Source: Pseudoduganella buxea (GTDB taxonomy: Bacteria > Pseudomonadota > Gammaproteobacteria > Burkholderiales > Burkholderiaceae_D). Taken from it: a DNA stretch of 64,000 bases. The position numbers and the translations under genes were made by a program. Below are positions 61,402-64,000 of the stretch, one piece after another (the first letter of the stretch is position 1; each line of letters starts with the position of its first letter). Location of the stretch: NCBI RefSeq assembly GCF_009720835.1, contig NZ_WNKZ01000002.1:62001-126000 (forward strand), written 5' to 3'. Below the pieces are notes generated by a model. The model was not told the origin of the DNA. It made no database searches and worked only from the letters and a program-made list of their open reading frames with translations.

Positions 61402-61463
61402 AACCGGGGACAGTCCCCTGTTTTGAGGAAACTTGCCCGAGAACAGGGGACTGTCCCCGGTTT
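61401..61463. repeat. Inverted repeat of the GGGGACAGTCCCC type
   Basis: A 23-nt arm at 61401-61423 is repeated inverted at 61441-61463 with one mismatch, around a 17-nt loop. Each arm itself contains the small palindrome GGGGACAGTCCCC. It starts at the last base of the histidine kinase stop codon and could act as terminator or REP-like element. Confidence 0.8.
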
Positions 61464-61482
61464 CTTCCGGGTTTATTGCTCA

Positions 61483-61507
61483 AAAAATGGGGTCTGTCCC
61501 CATTTTT
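61483..61507. terminator. Bidirectional terminator
   Basis: Perfect 10-bp arms AAAAATGGGG and CCCCATTTTT with a 5-nt loop, A-rich on the left and T-rich on the right. It lies between the convergent histidine kinase gene (ends 61401) and the GNAT gene (ends 61517). The loop and arms contain GGGGTCTGTCCCC, similar to the repeat just before it. Confidence 0.8.
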
Positions 61508-61516
61508 AAGGCAACG

Positions 61517-61969
61517 TCAGCGGAGCATGTCGATGTGGAGGATGCCGTCTTCGTCGTAGGGATCGGTGACGGTGACGAAGCCGAAGCTTTGATAGAACTT
61601 TTCCAGGCGCTGCTGGGCGCCGATGCGGATGCGGTGGCCGGGGTGTTGGCTTTCGGCGCGGCGGATGCCTTCGGCCACCAGTTCGCGGCCGATGCCGGTG
61701 CCGCGCGAGGCGGCCGGGGTCAGGATGCGGCCCAAGGACATTTCGTCGTACTTGGCGCCGGGCGCCAGGCAGCGCAGGTAGGCGGCCAGGGTGCGTTCGC
61801 CGCCCGTCGTGCGCCAGGCCATCAGGTGCCAGGCGTCCAAATCGTAGCCGTCCAGGTCCGGGTAGAGACAGGTCTGCTCCAGCACGAATACCGCCTGGCG
61901 CTGGCGCAGGACCTCATATAGATCGCTGCCGGAAATGCTGCTGAAATGCTGCCACTGCCATTCGATCAT
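61517..61969 (-). CDS. ElaA-like GNAT acetyltransferase
   Basis: 150-residue GNAT protein of the ElaA type. The start MIEWQWQHFSSISGSDLYEV and the block LRQRQAVFVLEQTCLYPDLD are typical; the acetyl-CoA loop is in SRGTGIGRELV, followed by the GAQQRLEKFYQSFGF tail. The substrate is unknown. The start at 61969 has GTGAGG just upstream. It ends next to the terminator shared with the histidine kinase. Confidence 0.88.
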   Translation of the reverse strand: MIEWQWQHFSSISGSDLYEVLRQRQAVFVLEQTCLYPDLDGYDLDAWHLMAWRTTGGERTLAAYLRCLAPGAKYDEMSLGRILTPAASRGTGIGRELVAEGIRRAESQHPGHRIRIGAQQRLEKFYQSFGFVTVTDPYDEDGILHIDMLR

Positions 61970-62025
61970 GTACGCCTCACGTAAAAGCGCCATTGTAAGG
62001 CAGTGGCCCGCAGTGGTCCCGGTGC

Positions 62026-62451
62026 TTAGACGACGGTCAGGGTGACGTCGATATTGCCGCGGGTGGCGTTCGAGTACGGGCAGACGATGTGGGCAGCCTG
62101 CACCAGTTTCTCGGCCGTTTCACGGTCCAGGCCCGGCAGCGAGATCTTCAGTTCCACTTCGATGCCGAAGCCCGTTTCGATGGGGCCGATGCCGACGGTG
62201 GCGTCGATCGACGTGTCCGCCGGAACGGCGATCTTGTCGCGGCCGCCCACGAACTTCATCGCGCCGATAAAGCAGGCCGAGTAGCCGGCAGCGAACAGCT
62301 GTTCAGGATTGGTGCCTTCGGCGCCATTGCCGCCCAGTTCCTTCGGGGTCGTCAGTTTCACGTCCAGCACGCCGTCGCCGGACACGGCACGGCCTTCGCG
62401 GCCACCGGTGGATTTGGCATTGGCACGGTACAGAACTTGTTGGATCGACAT
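62026..62451 (-). CDS. ohr: Organic hydroperoxide resistance protein
   Basis: Ohr-type thiol peroxidase of the OsmC superfamily, 141 residues, which reduces organic hydroperoxides. The two reactive cysteines lie in [13 protein letters not shown] (about 60) and [17 protein letters not shown] (about 125); the start [20 protein letters not shown] is standard for Ohr. A promoter with TTGCAA and TATAGT spaced by 17 bp is found about 90 nt upstream. It follows the ElaA-like gene region but is separately transcribed. Confidence 0.95.
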   Translation of the reverse strand: MSIQQVLYRANAKSTGGREGRAVSGDGVLDVKLTTPKELGGNGAEGTNPEQLFAAGYSACFIGAMKFVGGRDKIAVPADTSIDATVGIGPIETGFGIEVELKISLPGLDRETAEKLVQAAHIVCPYSNATRGNIDVTLTVV

Positions 62452-62539
62452 GGTAAATCCTTTCTAATGGTTAACTTTCGATTTAATCGTGCACTACGTT
62501 TGCTGCTTCTGGCGTGCTGTCTGCGCCGCCGATGAACAC

Positions 62540-62568
62540 ACTATACATAGCACGCGATTCAATTGCAA
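62540..62568 (-). promoter_or_regulatory. Promoter of ohr
   Basis: On the minus strand TTGCAA (62563-62568) and TATAGT (62540-62545) are separated by exactly 17 bp. The start point would lie near 62533, giving an 80-nt leader. The AT-rich spacer and upstream sequence (AATTGCAA/ATTC repeats) could carry an OhrR-type operator, but no clear palindrome is resolved. Confidence 0.65.
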
Positions 62569-62641
62569 GCGATTTTATTCAACAGGTTTTTCCCAAGCTG
62601 TTACTTATGGATGCTTCCCTTTCGGTTGCTGCCCCAATTAT

Positions 62642-62660
62642 AATGAGAATTGTTCTCATT
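62642..62660 (+). promoter_or_regulatory. Fur-box-like palindrome upstream of the DUF3649/PepSY pair
   Basis: A perfect dyad AATGAGAA-TTG-TTCTCATT, close to the Fur consensus, lies 48 nt upstream of the DUF3649 start. It overlaps a TATAAT (62639-62644), so iron-loaded Fur would block the promoter. The downstream genes are of a type often iron-regulated. Confidence 0.75.
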
Positions 62661-62707
62661 TACATTCGACGGCGCCGCATGAACCTCCACCTTCCTTCCG
62701 TACCGAC

Positions 62708-63019
62708 ATGGCCAACACCTTGAAGTCGCCCGGCTGGGCCTATCGCGGCGGCGTGCTGGTGCGGGCCGTAGCGGCCATCGGTGGCGGCTACGGCGTCGCT
62801 GCCTTGTGGGCCGCGGCCATCGCCACCTGGCTGCCGTCGGCGAAGGTGGAGGCGGCGCTGACTGGCACGATGATCGCCTTCCTCGTCTATCCCTGCGCCG
62901 TGATGTGGTGCTTTGCCGCGCGCAGCGCCGCCCGCGCGTGGGTGGGACTGGCCCTGGCAGCCTTGCCGGCGGCAGTGGGGCTGGCCCTGCACGCGTCGTT
63001 GAACGGAGGTGCCGCATGA
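62708..63019 (+). CDS. DUF3649 family membrane protein
   Basis: 103-residue membrane protein with three hydrophobic segments (about 17-40, 48-68, 76-95). It matches the DUF3649 type found in front of PepSY-associated membrane proteins in iron-uptake loci. No catalytic motif is visible. The ATG at 62708 is preceded by a Fur-like box and -10. Its stop overlaps the next ATG (ATGA at 63016-63019), so translation is coupled. Confidence 0.85.
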   Translation: MANTLKSPGWAYRGGVLVRAVAAIGGGYGVAALWAAAIATWLPSAKVEAALTGTMIAFLVYPCAVMWCFAARSAARAWVGLALAALPAAVGLALHASLNGGAA

Positions 63020-64000
63020 AGGAAGGTTTTCGCCAGTCGATGGCATGGCTGCATACCTGGTCGGGCCTGCTGGTGGGCTGGCTGCTGTTCCTGGTCTTCT
63101 CGGCCGGCACGGCGGCCTACTTCCGCGACGAGATCACCTTGTGGATGAAGCCCGAATTGCACCAGGCGGCGCACACGCCGGTACCGCAGGCGGTGGCGCT
63201 GGGCCACGCGCAGGTGCTGCTGGAGCGGCGCGCCGCCACGGCACAGCGCTGGTTCATCACGATGCCGAGCGAACGCGAACCGGCGGTGCGGGCCAGCTGG
63301 GTGCCGGCCAAGCCGGTTGCCAGGGACGGCGCGTCCAAGGACGCCAAGCCGAAAGGGCGGCGCCGTTTCGAGAGCGCCGAACTCGATCCCGCCACGGGCG
63401 AGGAGCTGAGCAAACCGCGCGCCACGCGGGGCGGCGATTTCTTCTACCGCCTGCACTTCGACCTGCACTACATGTCGCCGATCTGGGCACGCTGGATGGT
63501 CGGCGTCGCCGCCATGTGCATGCTGGTGGCGATCCTGTCGGGCATCGTCACGCACAAGCGCATCTTCAAGGACTTCTTCACCTTCCGCCCCGCCAAGGGC
63601 CAGCGTTCCTGGCTCGACGCGCATAACGTGACGGCCGTGCTGGCGCTGCCGTATCACCTGATGATCACCTTCACTGGCCTGGTGACGTTGATGTTCCTGT
63701 ACATGCCCTGGGGCGTGCAGGCGCTGTATCCCAGCCAGGACCAGTTCTTCACGGACCTGAACAACGCGCTGCCGGCCGATGCGAAGCCGGCCGGGCAGGC
63801 CGCGCCCCTGGCGCCGCTGGCACCGATGCTGGCACAGGCCAGTGCCGCCTGGGACGGCGCGCCGGCCGGCCGCGTTACCGTCAATTTTCCCGGCGACGCC
63901 AACGCCACCGTGCTGATCTCGCGCCAGTCCGGCCGCACCATCGGCTACGACCAGCCGGACATGCTGTTCGACGGCACCAGCGGCCGCACGCTGTCCAGTA
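63016..64000 (+). CDS. PepSY-associated TM helix protein (3' end outside window)
   Basis: Membrane protein of the PepSY-associated transmembrane family; 328 residues are visible and the frame is still open at the edge. The start MKEGFRQSMAWLHTWSGLLVGWLLF is the standard family beginning (first helix about 8-35), followed by a long periplasmic domain with LDPATGEELSKPRAT, a DLHYMSPIWARWMVG helix pair and a second periplasmic part. Related proteins reduce ferric siderophores or support iron import. It is translationally coupled to DUF3649 and sits behind a Fur-like box. Confidence 0.88.
   Translation, partial: MKEGFRQSMAWLHTWSGLLVGWLLFLVFSAGTAAYFRDEITLWMKPELHQAAHTPVPQAVALGHAQVLLERRAATAQRWFITMPSEREPAVRASWVPAKPVARDGASKDAKPKGRRRFESAELDPATGEELSKPRATRGGDFFYRLHFDLHYMSPIWARWMVGVAAMCMLVAILSGIVTHKRIFKDFFTFRPAKGQRSWLDAHNVTAVLALPYHLMITFTGLVTLMFLYMPWGVQALYPSQDQFFTDLNNALPADAKPAGQAAPLAPLAPMLAQASAAWDGAPAGRVTVNFPGDANATVLISRQSGRTIGYDQPDMLFDGTSGRTLSS

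Overview
The window is about 66% GC and almost fully coding. Its gene content suggests a betaproteobacterium of the Oxalobacteraceae (Massilia/Duganella/Telluria-like): an alpha-subunit malonate decarboxylase locus, neighbouring argB, pyrimidine 5'-nucleotidase and slmA genes, PHB depolymerases, and a Liv-type ABC/acyl-CoA ligase operon with a Crp-like regulator. The genus is inferred from gene content and protein style, not from a marker gene. No phage, IS element or CRISPR array was seen.

Layout. 1-4.0 kb: the malonate locus on the minus strand (mdcR-like LysR, MatC-like transporter, partial mdcA). 4.2-16.0 kb: a co-directional galactan/galactose locus (dgoD, dgoK, dgoA, GH35 beta-galactosidase, TonB-dependent receptor, SMP-30-like protein, GH53 endo-galactanase, SDR dehydrogenase, LysR regulator). 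Together these could take galactan to pyruvate and glyceraldehyde 3-phosphate by the oxidative De Ley-Doudoroff route; no inner-membrane sugar transporter is present. 16-21 kb: PPK2, gabD, a PHB depolymerase, a glutathione peroxidase, a decayed GlxA/FtrA-type regulator and a DUF1428 protein. 21-27 kb, mostly minus strand: DUF6058, pabBC fusion, slmA, HAD nucleotidase, a TraB/GumN protein, tRNA-Thr(GGT) and argB.

27-33 kb: mixed housekeeping (CWC, PHB-depolymerase-like esterase, DUF1289, MBL hydrolase, flavin oxidoreductase, isochorismatase-like hydrolase, hpt). 33.0-41.5 kb: one eight-gene minus-strand operon (AMP ligase, livG/H/M/K/F, MmcQ/YjbR, PaaK-like ligase) with a divergent Crp/Fnr regulator. 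42.6-56.5 kb: alpha/beta hydrolase, aminopeptidase P, MgtC, DUF924, DUF2520, AlkB, an outer-membrane barrel, EttA, RarD, GNAT, Kup and an FKBP lipoprotein.

56.5-61.4 kb is the most unusual part. A sigma-54 activator and histidine kinase are divergent from a HlyD adaptor plus MacB-type ATPase. The intergenic region holds a consensus sigma-54 promoter and two matching TGTCC-N6-GGACA palindromes. The expected FtsX permease is absent, and a 32-bp tandem repeat runs into the ATPase stop codon. 61.5-64 kb: GNAT, Ohr, and a Fur-box-preceded DUF3649/PepSY pair cut by the window edge. Intergenic palindromic repeats around GTGTCCACCTTGGGG and GGGGACAGTCCCC recur at 30.2, 56.6 and 61.4 kb.
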